54,953 nt of DNA from Selenomonadales bacterium UBA7018 (GTDB taxonomy: Bacteria > Bacillota > Negativicutes > Selenomonadales > Selenomonadaceae). The notes beneath the pieces are model-generated. The model did not search any database. It had not been told where the DNA came from and saw only the letters and a program-made list of their open reading frames with translations. The number at the start of each line of letters is the position of its first letter. Position 1 is the stretch's first letter. Position numbers and translations under genes: made by a program. The stretch covers positions 1 to 54,953 of the forward strand of contig DJWY01000017.1 of assembly GCA_002448305.1 (NCBI GenBank), read 5' to 3'. Shown one piece after another: positions 43,659 through 51,174 of this stretch.

Positions 43659-43847
43659 TCAGCTAGCGACGTTTTCTTTGCGGCGAGGGTTGACGCGCTT
43701 AAATTGGCTCAGTTCTTCGTCGGTGAGTTCCCGGCAATCTTCGTCGTAAACAATGTCGTCGTCAGTCATAGTCTTTAAAATTGCCAGTCTAGCTTTTTGT
43801 TCCTCAGTTAAAGGTGCATTGACGTTAATAACTCTCGTAACCAGCAT
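43659..43847 (-). CDS. Antitoxin of a BrnT-type pair
   Basis: A 62-residue acidic protein: LTEEQKARLAILKTMTDDDI, then VYDEDCRELTDEELSQFKRV. The segment YDED-C-x-ELT-EEL-x-QF recurs in small antitoxins encoded straight after brnT. It overlaps the toxin end by 23 nt, the usual toxin-first order of this family. It probably lacks the DNA-binding arm of full BrnA, so autoregulation is uncertain. Confidence 0.65.
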   Translation of the reverse strand: MLVTRVINVNAPLTEEQKARLAILKTMTDDDIVYDEDCRELTDEELSQFKRVNPRRKENVAS

Positions 43848-44124
43848 AGTAGATTCTCCTTTCTTTTTTATTTGCCAGTCTAGCAGAAATTAAACGAGTC
43901 TTATATTCGCGTTCAGTATAAACAACGAATAAAATATCGTCAACCATACCGATTACTTGCCAGCGATCTTCGTCATCCGAATGGAATTCATCAAGCCTTT
44001 CAACGCGATTTTCATCAGCGAAAACTTTTGCGGCGTCGTTAAAATCGATATTATGTTTGCGAAAGTTTGTTCGATTTTTTTCTTCGTCCCACTCGAAGAC
44101 TATATTGTTAATTGTAGTTTCCAT
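43825..44124 (-). CDS. brnT: BrnT-family ribonuclease toxin
   Basis: A 99-residue RelE-fold toxin. ATG 44124 gives the family start METTINNIVFEWDEEKNRTN, followed by FRKHNIDFNDAAKVFADENR, EDRWQVIGMVDDILFVVYTE and RLISARLANKKERRIYYAGY. The pattern FEWDEEKNRxNxxKHxIxF is diagnostic of COG2929/BrnT. The gene starts inside the 3' end of argH (17-nt overlap), so it depends on argGH transcription or on a promoter within argH. Confidence 0.88.
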   Translation of the reverse strand: METTINNIVFEWDEEKNRTNFRKHNIDFNDAAKVFADENRVERLDEFHSDDEDRWQVIGMVDDILFVVYTEREYKTRLISARLANKKERRIYYAGYESY

Positions 44125-45502
44125 GATTATCAATCCATTTGTGCGCGGCGTCGATTTGCATTTGAACTTGCTTAGGTGAAGTGCCGCCAAGAGAATTGCG
44201 AGCGGCAACGCAAGTTTCCGGCTTAATTGCGTCGTGAATATCGGCGGCGAAGAGCGGCGAGAACTTTTTAAAGTCGTCGAGCGTTAAATCTTTTAGGTAA
44301 ATATTTTTCTCAATGCAGAAGTGGACGAGCTTGCCGGCGACTTCGTGCGCTTGGCGGAAGGGCAAATTTTTCTTAACGAGATAATCAGCAAGGTCGGTGG
44401 CGTTGGAAAAATCTTCCTCAACTGCGCGGCGCATAACGGCGCGGCGAATTTTCATGCCCGCGACAATTCTAGCGAAGACCGCCAAAGAAAATTTCACTGT
44501 GTCGAGCGCGTCGAAAACGCCTTCTTTATCTTCCTGCAAATCCTTGTTGTAAGCGAGTGGCAAAGCTTTAACGGTCGTTAGCAACGCCATTAAATGCCCG
44601 AAAACTCTGCCCGCCTTCCCGCGAACTAATTCCGGCACGTCGGGATTTTTTTTCTGCGGCATCATGGAAGAGCCGGTGCAGTGCGCGTCGTCTAGTTCGA
44701 TAAATGAAAATTCGCGACTGCACCACAAAATTATTTCCTCACTGAAGCGCGACAAATGAACCATAAGAATTGACGCGGCAGATAAAAATTCCAACAGATA
44801 ATCCCTGTCGCTGACGGCGTCAAGACTGTTTGAATAAATTTCGGCGAAGTCCAATTCCTTAGCGACAAAATTTCTATCAATATTAAAAGTTGTGCCCGCC
44901 AATGCGCCCGCTCCCAAAGGCATAATATCTGCGCGGGCGTGGACGCCTTCAAAGCGGTCGAAATCTCTTTTGAGCATGGAGAAATACGCAAGCAGATGAT
45001 GCGCAAATAAAATCGGTTGGGCGCGTTGCAAATGGGTATAGCCCGGAAAAATTACGTCGGAATTTTTTTCAGCGGCATTAACTAGCGCGGTTTGCAAGTC
45101 GAGAATCAAGCGTTGGATTTGGCGAACTTGCCGGCGAATATAAAGATGAGTGTCGAGCGCGACTTGGTCGTTGCGACTGCGAGCGGTATGAAGTCTGCCG
45201 CCCGCCGCGCCGATTGCGTCCGTTAAAGCCTTTTCAATGTTCATGTGAATATCTTCAAGCGCAACGCTGAAATTAAATTGCCCCGCGTCGATTTGAGCCA
45301 GAATATTTTCAAGCCCCGCGCAAATTTTTTCGCAATCGTCATCGGAAATAATTTTCTGCGCGGCAAGCATTTTCGCATGAGCGATTGAGCCTTGAACGTC
45401 TTCGCGATACATGCGCTTATCAAAATTAATCGACGCTTGGAATTCGTTAATCATTTCATCGGTAGACTTATCGAACCTACCGCCCCAAAGTTTTTCGCTC
45501 AT
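44108..45502 (-). CDS. argH: Argininosuccinate lyase
   Basis: Cleaves argininosuccinate to arginine and fumarate. The 464-residue protein starts KLWGGRFDKSTDEMINEFQA, with HTARSRNDQVA and the signature GSSMMPQKKNPD, including the catalytic Ser loop. It overlaps the argG stop (ATGA). Its last codons overlap the brnT start. Confidence 0.98.
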   Translation of the reverse strand: MSEKLWGGRFDKSTDEMINEFQASINFDKRMYREDVQGSIAHAKMLAAQKIISDDDCEKICAGLENILAQIDAGQFNFSVALEDIHMNIEKALTDAIGAAGGRLHTARSRNDQVALDTHLYIRRQVRQIQRLILDLQTALVNAAEKNSDVIFPGYTHLQRAQPILFAHHLLAYFSMLKRDFDRFEGVHARADIMPLGAGALAGTTFNIDRNFVAKELDFAEIYSNSLDAVSDRDYLLEFLSAASILMVHLSRFSEEIILWCSREFSFIELDDAHCTGSSMMPQKKNPDVPELVRGKAGRVFGHLMALLTTVKALPLAYNKDLQEDKEGVFDALDTVKFSLAVFARIVAGMKIRRAVMRRAVEEDFSNATDLADYLVKKNLPFRQAHEVAGKLVHFCIEKNIYLKDLTLDDFKKFSPLFAADIHDAIKPETCVAARNSLGGTSPKQVQMQIDAAHKWIDNHGNYN

Positions 45503-46701
45503 TTTTTATTTACCAAAGCGCGAACTTTAAGCGGCAAGCCGAAAAGATTTATAAAGCCGGTCGCATCCGCCTGGTTATAAACGTCGTCGTGTTCAAAGGT
45601 GACGAATTCTTGACTGTAAAGCGAATAGGGCGACTTTGCGCCAGCCGAAATGATATTACCCTTGTAAAGTTTAAGCTTAACAGTTCCAGTAACGGTCTTT
45701 TGCGTTTCGTCGACGAACGCGGCAAGGGCTTCGCGAAGTGGACTAAACCACATGCCGTCATAAACCAATTCTCCGTATTTAACGCCAACATGCTGTTTGA
45801 AATGGAAAGTTGCGCGGTCAAGGCAAAGATATTCAAGTTCGCGGTGAGCGTAGTAGAGAATTGAGCCGGCAGGATTTTCGTAAACTCCGCGACTCTTCAT
45901 GCCGACAAGGCGATTTTCGCAAATGTCGACGATACCGACGCCGTTACGCGCTCCGATTTCGTTAAGTTTGGTGACGAGTTCGACCGCGCCGAGTTTTTCG
46001 CCGTTGACAGCGACAGGGATACCGTTTTCAAAATCGACGGAAATATTTTCGGGCTTATCGGGTGCATCTTCGGGTGCGACGCTGATTAAGAACATTTTAT
46101 TTTGCGGCGCGTTCCACGGGTCTTCGAGGTCGGAGCCTTCGTGCGACAGATGCCAAATATTTCTGTCCATGCTGTAAGTCTTATTGGCGGCGGCAATCGG
46201 TATGTCGTGAGCTTTAGCGTATTCGATTTCGGCTTCGCGGCTATCAAGGTCCCATTCGCGCCAGGGAGCAATAATTTTCAGTTCGGGCGCGAGAGCCTTA
46301 ACGGTGAGTTCAAAGCGAACTTGGTCATTACCTTTGCCGGTCGCGCCATGCGCTACAGCGTCGCAACCTTCAGCAAGCGCGATTTCTACGAGCTTTTTAG
46401 CGATAATTGGGCGAGCAAATGACGTTCCGAGCAAATATTTTTCTTCATAAGTCGCTCCGGCTTTGAGCGTCGGGAAAATATACTTTTCGATAAATTCTTT
46501 GGTGAGGTCGGCGATAAAAACTTTCGACGCGCCGGACTTCAAAGCTTTATCGTGAACGACATTAAGTTCGTCGCCCTGCCCAACGTCCGCGCAGACCGCT
46601 ACGACTTCGCAACCGTAATTTTCTTTGAGCCAAGGAATAATAACCGAAGTATCAAGACCGCCCGAATAAGCAAGCGCAACTTTTTTAACTGTGTTTTTCA
46701 T
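45499..46701 (-). CDS. argG: Argininosuccinate synthase
   Basis: Joins citrulline and aspartate with ATP. The 400-residue protein has the P-loop ALAYSGGLDTSVIIPWL, then THGATGKGNDQVRFE and KTYSMDRNIWHLSHEG. ATG 46701 follows TTGGAGG. Aspartate for this enzyme is also the substrate of lysC and aspS in the window. First gene of argG-argH, driven by the promoter at 46742-46770. Confidence 0.98.
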   Translation of the reverse strand: MKNTVKKVALAYSGGLDTSVIIPWLKENYGCEVVAVCADVGQGDELNVVHDKALKSGASKVFIADLTKEFIEKYIFPTLKAGATYEEKYLLGTSFARPIIAKKLVEIALAEGCDAVAHGATGKGNDQVRFELTVKALAPELKIIAPWREWDLDSREAEIEYAKAHDIPIAAANKTYSMDRNIWHLSHEGSDLEDPWNAPQNKMFLISVAPEDAPDKPENISVDFENGIPVAVNGEKLGAVELVTKLNEIGARNGVGIVDICENRLVGMKSRGVYENPAGSILYYAHRELEYLCLDRATFHFKQHVGVKYGELVYDGMWFSPLREALAAFVDETQKTVTGTVKLKLYKGNIISAGAKSPYSLYSQEFVTFEHDDVYNQADATGFINLFGLPLKVRALVNKK

Positions 46702-46741
46702 AAAAGATTCCTCCAAAAATTTTTTGCCTTTCGACGAAAAT

Positions 46742-46770
46742 ATTTTAGCGTTGCGCTAAGAGGTTGTCAA
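46742..46770 (-). promoter_or_regulatory. Promoter of argGH
   Basis: On the minus strand TTGACA (46770-46765), a 17-bp spacer, TAAAAT (46747-46742). The spacer holds the inverted repeat TAGCGTTGCGCTA, a possible operator. No canonical arginine box was recognised. Confidence 0.8.
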
Positions 46771-46778
46771 TTTTGACG

Positions 46779-46807
46779 TTGACAGAAAAGCCGCCTTTAA
46801 TTATGAT
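46779..46807 (+). promoter_or_regulatory. Promoter of aspS
   Basis: TTGACA (46779-46784), a 17-bp spacer, TATGAT (46802-46807). Its -35 is 8 bp from the argG -35, and the two hexamers form a palindrome. The leader to the start is about 130 nt and contains repeat copy C. Confidence 0.8.
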
Positions 46808-46842
46808 TGAACAATTAAAAACATGACAATAGAAGCTAGCGT

Positions 46843-46930
46843 AGCGCAGCGGAGCGTATGAACGCGGCGATAACACTGGAATTTCTCAATGGTAAATCGC
46901 GTCCGCTGTTTGTCAACTTTTTAAAAGTTG
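46843..46930 (-). repeat. Dispersed palindromic repeat, copy C (reverse orientation)
   Basis: On the plus strand: GCGTAGCGCAGCGGAGCG, CGCGGCGATA (46863-46872), ATCGCGTCCGCTGTTTG, then CAACTTTTTAAAAGTTG (46914-46930) directly joined to the aspS Shine-Dalgarno. GCGGCGAT and ATCGCGTCCGC can pair to form a large stem in the leader RNA. Confidence 0.7.
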
Positions 46931-46943
46931 GAGGTAATTTATT

Positions 46944-48728
46944 TTGGAAACATTAACAGGAATGGAGCGAACGAATAATTGCGGCGAGCTTCGCATTTCA
47001 GACGTTGGAAAAGAAGTTAAATTGGCAGGCTGGGTTTCGCGTCGTCGCGACCACGGCGGCTTAATTTTCGTAGACATGCGCGACAGGAGCGGGCTTGTTC
47101 AAGTTGTCTTTGACGGTTCAACGCAAGGGCTTGACTTCACGAAAGCTGAAACTCTGCGCAATGAATTTGTTTTGGGCGTGCGCGGAAAAGTTCGTGCGCG
47201 TTCTGAAGATACAATCAATCCGAAAATGGCGACCGGCGAAGTTGAAGTTTTGGTCGAAGAACTGCGAATTCTCAACAAGGCGAAGACTCCGCCATTTTAT
47301 ATTCAAGACGGCGTCGACGTTGATGAAATGGTTCGCCTACGCTATCGTTATTTGGACTTGCGCCGCCCCGAAATGCAGAAGAATATTATTCTGCGCCACC
47401 GCGTAACAAAGATTATGCGCGACTATTTGGACGAACAAGGCTTTTTGGAAATTGAAACGCCAATGCTTTGCCGCTCAACGCCCGAAGGCGCAAGAGATTT
47501 CTTGGTTCCGAGCAGATTAAATCCGGGACAATTCTACGCGCTCCCGCAGTCGCCGCAAATTTTTAAGCAACTGCTTATGGTGTCTGGCTTTGAAAAATAT
47601 TTCCAGATTGTGCGCTGTTTCCGCGATGAGGATTTACGCGCCGACCGCCAGCCCGAATTTACACAGCTTGACATTGAAACTTCCTTCCTCAATCAAGACC
47701 AGATTTTAACGATTATGGAAGGACTTGTTAAAAGGATTTTCGAGACGACGCTTGATGTTAAAATTGAGACGCCATTTTTGCGCATGAGTTGGGAAGAAGC
47801 AATGCGCCGTTTTGGTTCCGATAAGCCCGATTTAAGATTCGGTATGGAACTGCAGGACATTTCGGAATATGTCAAGGGTTCGGACTTCAAGGTATTTAAC
47901 AGCGTGCTTGAACACGGCGGGCAAGTCAAAGTTATTCGCGTCGACGATTACGCAAACATTCCGCGCAGAGAACTTGACGGGCTTGTTGAGTATGTCAAAA
48001 TTTACGGCGCGAAGGGTTTGGCGTGGATTCAGTACACTGAAGAGGGCGTTAAATCTCCGTTCAAGAAATTTTACAGCGACGAGACTTTTGAGCAGATTAA
48101 ACAGGCTACAGGTTGCAAGACGGGCGATTTACTTTTAGTCGTGGGCGATAAGGCGTCAGTCGTCGCGCAAGCTTTAGGCGAACTTAGATTGGAAATGGCG
48201 CGTCGCAGAAATTTAATTGACGCCGATAAACTCTGTTTCCTGTGGATTGTCGATTTCCCAATGTTCGAGTACGTCGAAGAGGATAAACGCTATAAAGCAA
48301 TGCATCACCCGTTCACGTCGCCGCGCGAGGAAGATATAGAACTTTTGCTGACCGACCCCGAAAAAGTCAAGGCGAATGCTTACGACATAGTTTTGAACGG
48401 CGTCGAAGTTGGCGGCGGTAGCTTGAGGATTTATCGTCGTGACGTGCAGGAAAAAGTTTTCGAGGCAATCGGCTTAACGCCCGAAGAGGCTTACGCGAAG
48501 TTCGGCTTTTTAATGGACGCTTTCGAGTTCGGGACGCCCCCGCATGGCGGCATTGCATTTGGACTTGACCGCTTGATTATGCTAATGGCGAAACGCAAAT
48601 CAATTCGCGACGTTATTGCCTTCCCGAAGACGCAAAGCGCGATTGACCCGATGAGCCACGCGCCCAGCGAAGTTGATGATAAGCAACTGCGCGAACTGTC
48701 GATTAGGACTGCAGTTAAGAAAAAATAA
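46944..48728 (+). CDS. aspS: Aspartyl-tRNA synthetase
   Basis: A 594-residue class II synthetase: anticodon-binding OB fold (AGWVSRRRDHGGLIFVDMRD), catalytic core with motif 2 (FRDEDLRADRQPEFTQLDIE), a bacterial GAD insertion (about 290-420), and motif 3 (GIAFGLDRLIMLM). TTG 46944 is preferred as start because it is nine bases after GGAGG; an ATG six codons later is less well placed. No T-box anti-terminator was recognised in the leader. Confidence 0.97.
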   Translation: METLTGMERTNNCGELRISDVGKEVKLAGWVSRRRDHGGLIFVDMRDRSGLVQVVFDGSTQGLDFTKAETLRNEFVLGVRGKVRARSEDTINPKMATGEVEVLVEELRILNKAKTPPFYIQDGVDVDEMVRLRYRYLDLRRPEMQKNIILRHRVTKIMRDYLDEQGFLEIETPMLCRSTPEGARDFLVPSRLNPGQFYALPQSPQIFKQLLMVSGFEKYFQIVRCFRDEDLRADRQPEFTQLDIETSFLNQDQILTIMEGLVKRIFETTLDVKIETPFLRMSWEEAMRRFGSDKPDLRFGMELQDISEYVKGSDFKVFNSVLEHGGQVKVIRVDDYANIPRRELDGLVEYVKIYGAKGLAWIQYTEEGVKSPFKKFYSDETFEQIKQATGCKTGDLLLVVGDKASVVAQALGELRLEMARRRNLIDADKLCFLWIVDFPMFEYVEEDKRYKAMHHPFTSPREEDIELLLTDPEKVKANAYDIVLNGVEVGGGSLRIYRRDVQEKVFEAIGLTPEEAYAKFGFLMDAFEFGTPPHGGIAFGLDRLIMLMAKRKSIRDVIAFPKTQSAIDPMSHAPSEVDDKQLRELSIRTAVKKK

Positions 48729-48752
48729 TCCGTGACTTGCAATAAAAAAACT

Positions 48753-48784
48753 CCCCGTTGAGAAATTCAGCGGGGAAATTTTTT
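48753..48784 (+). terminator. Terminator after aspS
   Basis: CCCCGTTGA pairs with TCAGCGGGG (one G-U) around a five-base loop, followed by AAATTTTTT. Confidence 0.9.
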
Positions 48785-48837
48785 GCCACTTGCCGCTTAT
48801 AGTTTGCAGGTGTATGATTGGCGCGAGGTGATTAGAA

Positions 48838-49089
48838 ATGTGTTTAGCCTTTCCGGCGAAAGTTTTGGAGATAGAAGACGACTTAGCGACGGTCGAGCGT
48901 TCAGGCGTCAAGCGGTCGGCAAGTTTAATGTTATTGCCCGAAGCGAAAGTTGGCGATTATGTTCTGATTCACGCGGGCTTTGCAATGCAGGTAATTGACG
49001 AACGCGAAGTACAAATCCGCGACGCGCTAGTTGCCGAGATGAACGGCGCACCGCGAAAAATCAATTTGGAATTAGGAATGAGGAATTAG
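48838..49089 (+). CDS. hypC: Hydrogenase maturation chaperone HypC
   Basis: An 83-residue HypC/HupF chaperone starting MCLAFPAKVLEIE, with the essential Cys 2, and later VGDYVLIHAGFAMQVIDE. It carries the Fe(CN)2CO unit with HypD during NiFe-hydrogenase assembly. The end (NLELGMRN) is shaped by a 14-bp tandem duplication. First gene of hypC-hypD-hypE. Confidence 0.96.
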   Translation: MCLAFPAKVLEIEDDLATVERSGVKRSASLMLLPEAKVGDYVLIHAGFAMQVIDEREVQIRDALVAEMNGAPRKINLELGMRN

Positions 49090-49095
49090 GAATGA
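49068..49095 (+). repeat. 14-bp tandem duplication at the hypC/hypD junction
   Basis: GGAATTAGGAATGA occurs twice without a gap. It spans the hypC stop and provides the Shine-Dalgarno region of hypD. Confidence 0.9.
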
Positions 49096-49096
49096 T

Positions 49097-50173
49097 ATGG
49101 CTGATACGTTTAAGCTTATAAAAAAAATCTCGCGGCTAGCTGAAGGGAAAAAACGTTTGCGATTCATGGAAGTTTGCGGGACGCATACGGTAGCGATATT
49201 TCGTTCGGGCATAAGGCAGATTTTGCCGGAAAATATTGAGCTGGTATCGGGACCAGGTTGTCCGGTGTGCGTCACCAATGACGATTACATAGACAAAGCG
49301 ATTGCCTATTCGCGGCGGAAAAATTTTATCGTGGCGACATTTGGCGATATGTTGAAAGTGCCTGGTTCGCGTTCGAGTTTAGCGTCGTCACAAGCTGAAG
49401 GCGCGAAAATAAAAATTGTTTACTCGCCGCTTGATTGTATAAAACTTGCGCAAAAAAATCCGGACAAGAAAATAATTTTCTTAGCAGTGGGCTTTGAGAC
49501 GACAGCCCCGACGGCGGCAGCGACAGTTTTAGCGGCGAAGGCTCAAGGCGTCAAAAATTTATTCATGTTATCGGCGCAAAAATTAGTTCCGCCCGCGCTG
49601 AAATTTCTACTCAACGACGCGCAAGTTAAAGTTGACGGATTTTTATTACCTGGACATGTTGCGGTTGTAATCGGTTCGGACGCCTTCAAGTTTTTAGCGG
49701 AAGATTTTAAAATTCCGAGCGCAATCGGCGGATTTGAGGCGGACGAAATTTTAACTGCGCTTGCAAGTCTCCTTGAGCAAATCGACGGCGGCAAGGTTGA
49801 AGTCGCGAATAATTATCGTGCGGTCGTCAAGGCGGAAGGCAATTTATCTGCTAAAAAAATTCTGGCGCAAGTTTACGAAGAGGAGGACGTTTCTTGGCGC
49901 GGCATGGGCAAAATTCCTGCGTCGGGCATGAAAATGCGCAATGAGTTTTCGGACTTTGACATTGAGCGCGTCGAACCGATTGAAATTGAGCGCGTCGCGA
50001 AAAAGACGGCTTGTCGATGCGGCGAAGTTCTGCGCGGCGTCATTAATCCGACGGCGTGTCCGCTTTTTGGCAAGGGTTGTCAACCGCTCCATGCAATTGG
50101 ACCTTGTATGGTATCGGTTGAGGGCGTCTGCGCGGCTTGGTTTAAATACGGAGGCAATAACTTTAAATGGTAA
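49097..50173 (+). CDS. hypD: Hydrogenase maturation protein HypD
   Basis: A 358-residue iron-sulfur protein that assembles the Fe(CN)2CO centre. Cysteine motifs are MEVCGTHTVAIFRSGIR, GPGCPVCVT, and the C-terminal [4Fe-4S] set CRCGEVLRGVINPTACPLFG and GKGC. FLAVGFETTAPTAAATVLAA is also diagnostic. It overlaps hypE by 7 nt. Confidence 0.97.
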   Translation: MADTFKLIKKISRLAEGKKRLRFMEVCGTHTVAIFRSGIRQILPENIELVSGPGCPVCVTNDDYIDKAIAYSRRKNFIVATFGDMLKVPGSRSSLASSQAEGAKIKIVYSPLDCIKLAQKNPDKKIIFLAVGFETTAPTAAATVLAAKAQGVKNLFMLSAQKLVPPALKFLLNDAQVKVDGFLLPGHVAVVIGSDAFKFLAEDFKIPSAIGGFEADEILTALASLLEQIDGGKVEVANNYRAVVKAEGNLSAKKILAQVYEEEDVSWRGMGKIPASGMKMRNEFSDFDIERVEPIEIERVAKKTACRCGEVLRGVINPTACPLFGKGCQPLHAIGPCMVSVEGVCAAWFKYGGNNFKW

Positions 50174-51162
50174 GGAAAATTTTAATGGCACATGGCGCGG
50201 GCGGCAAGTTGAGTGCTGAACTTTTGCACGAGATAATTTTGCCCGCCTTCGATAACGAAATTCTAAATGAACTTCACGACGGCGCGAAGATTGGACAGCT
50301 GGCAATGACGACGGATAGTTATGTCGTGCGTCCGATTTTTTTTCGCGGCGGCGATATTGGCAAGCTATCAATCTGCGGCACGGTCAACGATTTAGCGGTA
50401 ACGGGCGCGGAGCCGAAATATATTTCTGTTGGCGTAATTCTGGAAGAGGGCTTCGACTTCGACGACCTAAAAAAAATTGTTGTGTCTATGGCAACAGCGG
50501 CGCATGAAGCAGGTGTTAAAATTGTCACGGGCGATACAAAAGTTGTCGGGCGCGGGCAGGCGGACGGAATTTTTATAAATACGGCGGGCGTTGGCGAACT
50601 CATTGACGGCGTTGACATTTCGGCTAAAAAAATCTGCGCGGGCATGAAAATTTTAATATCGGGCACGCTCGGCGACCACGCGACCACAATTCTTTCAGAA
50701 CGTCACGGCTTAGAACTGCCCGAAAATATCAAATCGGATTGCGCCCCGCTGAATAAAATGATTGGCGAAATGCTAGCCGCCGAGCCGAAAATTGCAATGC
50801 TTAGAGATGCAACTCGCGGCGGGCTTGCGGCTGTACTGAACGAAATCGCAACGGCGGCGAACGTCGGGATTTTGCTTGACGAAGAAAAAATCCCCGTTCG
50901 CGAAGAAGTGCGCGGCGTCTGCGATATTTTAGGCTTTGACGTTTTAGAACTGGCGAACGAAGGGAAAATTATAGCGGTCGTGCCCGCCGAATCAAGCGAA
51001 AAAGTTTTATCGGTTATGCGGCAAAATGTTTACGGCGTCAATGCGGCTGAAATTGGCGAAGTCGTCAAAAATTCTGCGGGCAAAGTTGGCTTGAAAACTC
51101 CTTTAGGCGCGATTAGAATTGTCGACATGCCAACGGGCGAACTCGTCCCGCGCATTTGCTAA
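50167..51162 (+). CDS. hypE: Hydrogenase maturation protein HypE
   Basis: A 331-residue AIR-synthase-like enzyme that dehydrates the C-terminal thiocarbamate to give the cyanide ligand. MAHGAGGKLSAELLHEIILP, TTDSYVVRPIFF, TGDTKVVGRGQADGIFINTA and the C-terminal PRIC with its modified Cys are intact. hypA, hypB, hypF and hydrogenase structural genes are not in the window. Confidence 0.97.
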   Translation: MVRKILMAHGAGGKLSAELLHEIILPAFDNEILNELHDGAKIGQLAMTTDSYVVRPIFFRGGDIGKLSICGTVNDLAVTGAEPKYISVGVILEEGFDFDDLKKIVVSMATAAHEAGVKIVTGDTKVVGRGQADGIFINTAGVGELIDGVDISAKKICAGMKILISGTLGDHATTILSERHGLELPENIKSDCAPLNKMIGEMLAAEPKIAMLRDATRGGLAAVLNEIATAANVGILLDEEKIPVREEVRGVCDILGFDVLELANEGKIIAVVPAESSEKVLSVMRQNVYGVNAAEIGEVVKNSAGKVGLKTPLGAIRIVDMPTGELVPRIC

Positions 51163-51174
51163 GGAGATGATTTA

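Noticed and set aside
46808..46943. T-box riboswitch before aspS
   Set aside because: I could not find the conserved T-box sequence or the antiterminator; the leader is explained by the dispersed repeat.
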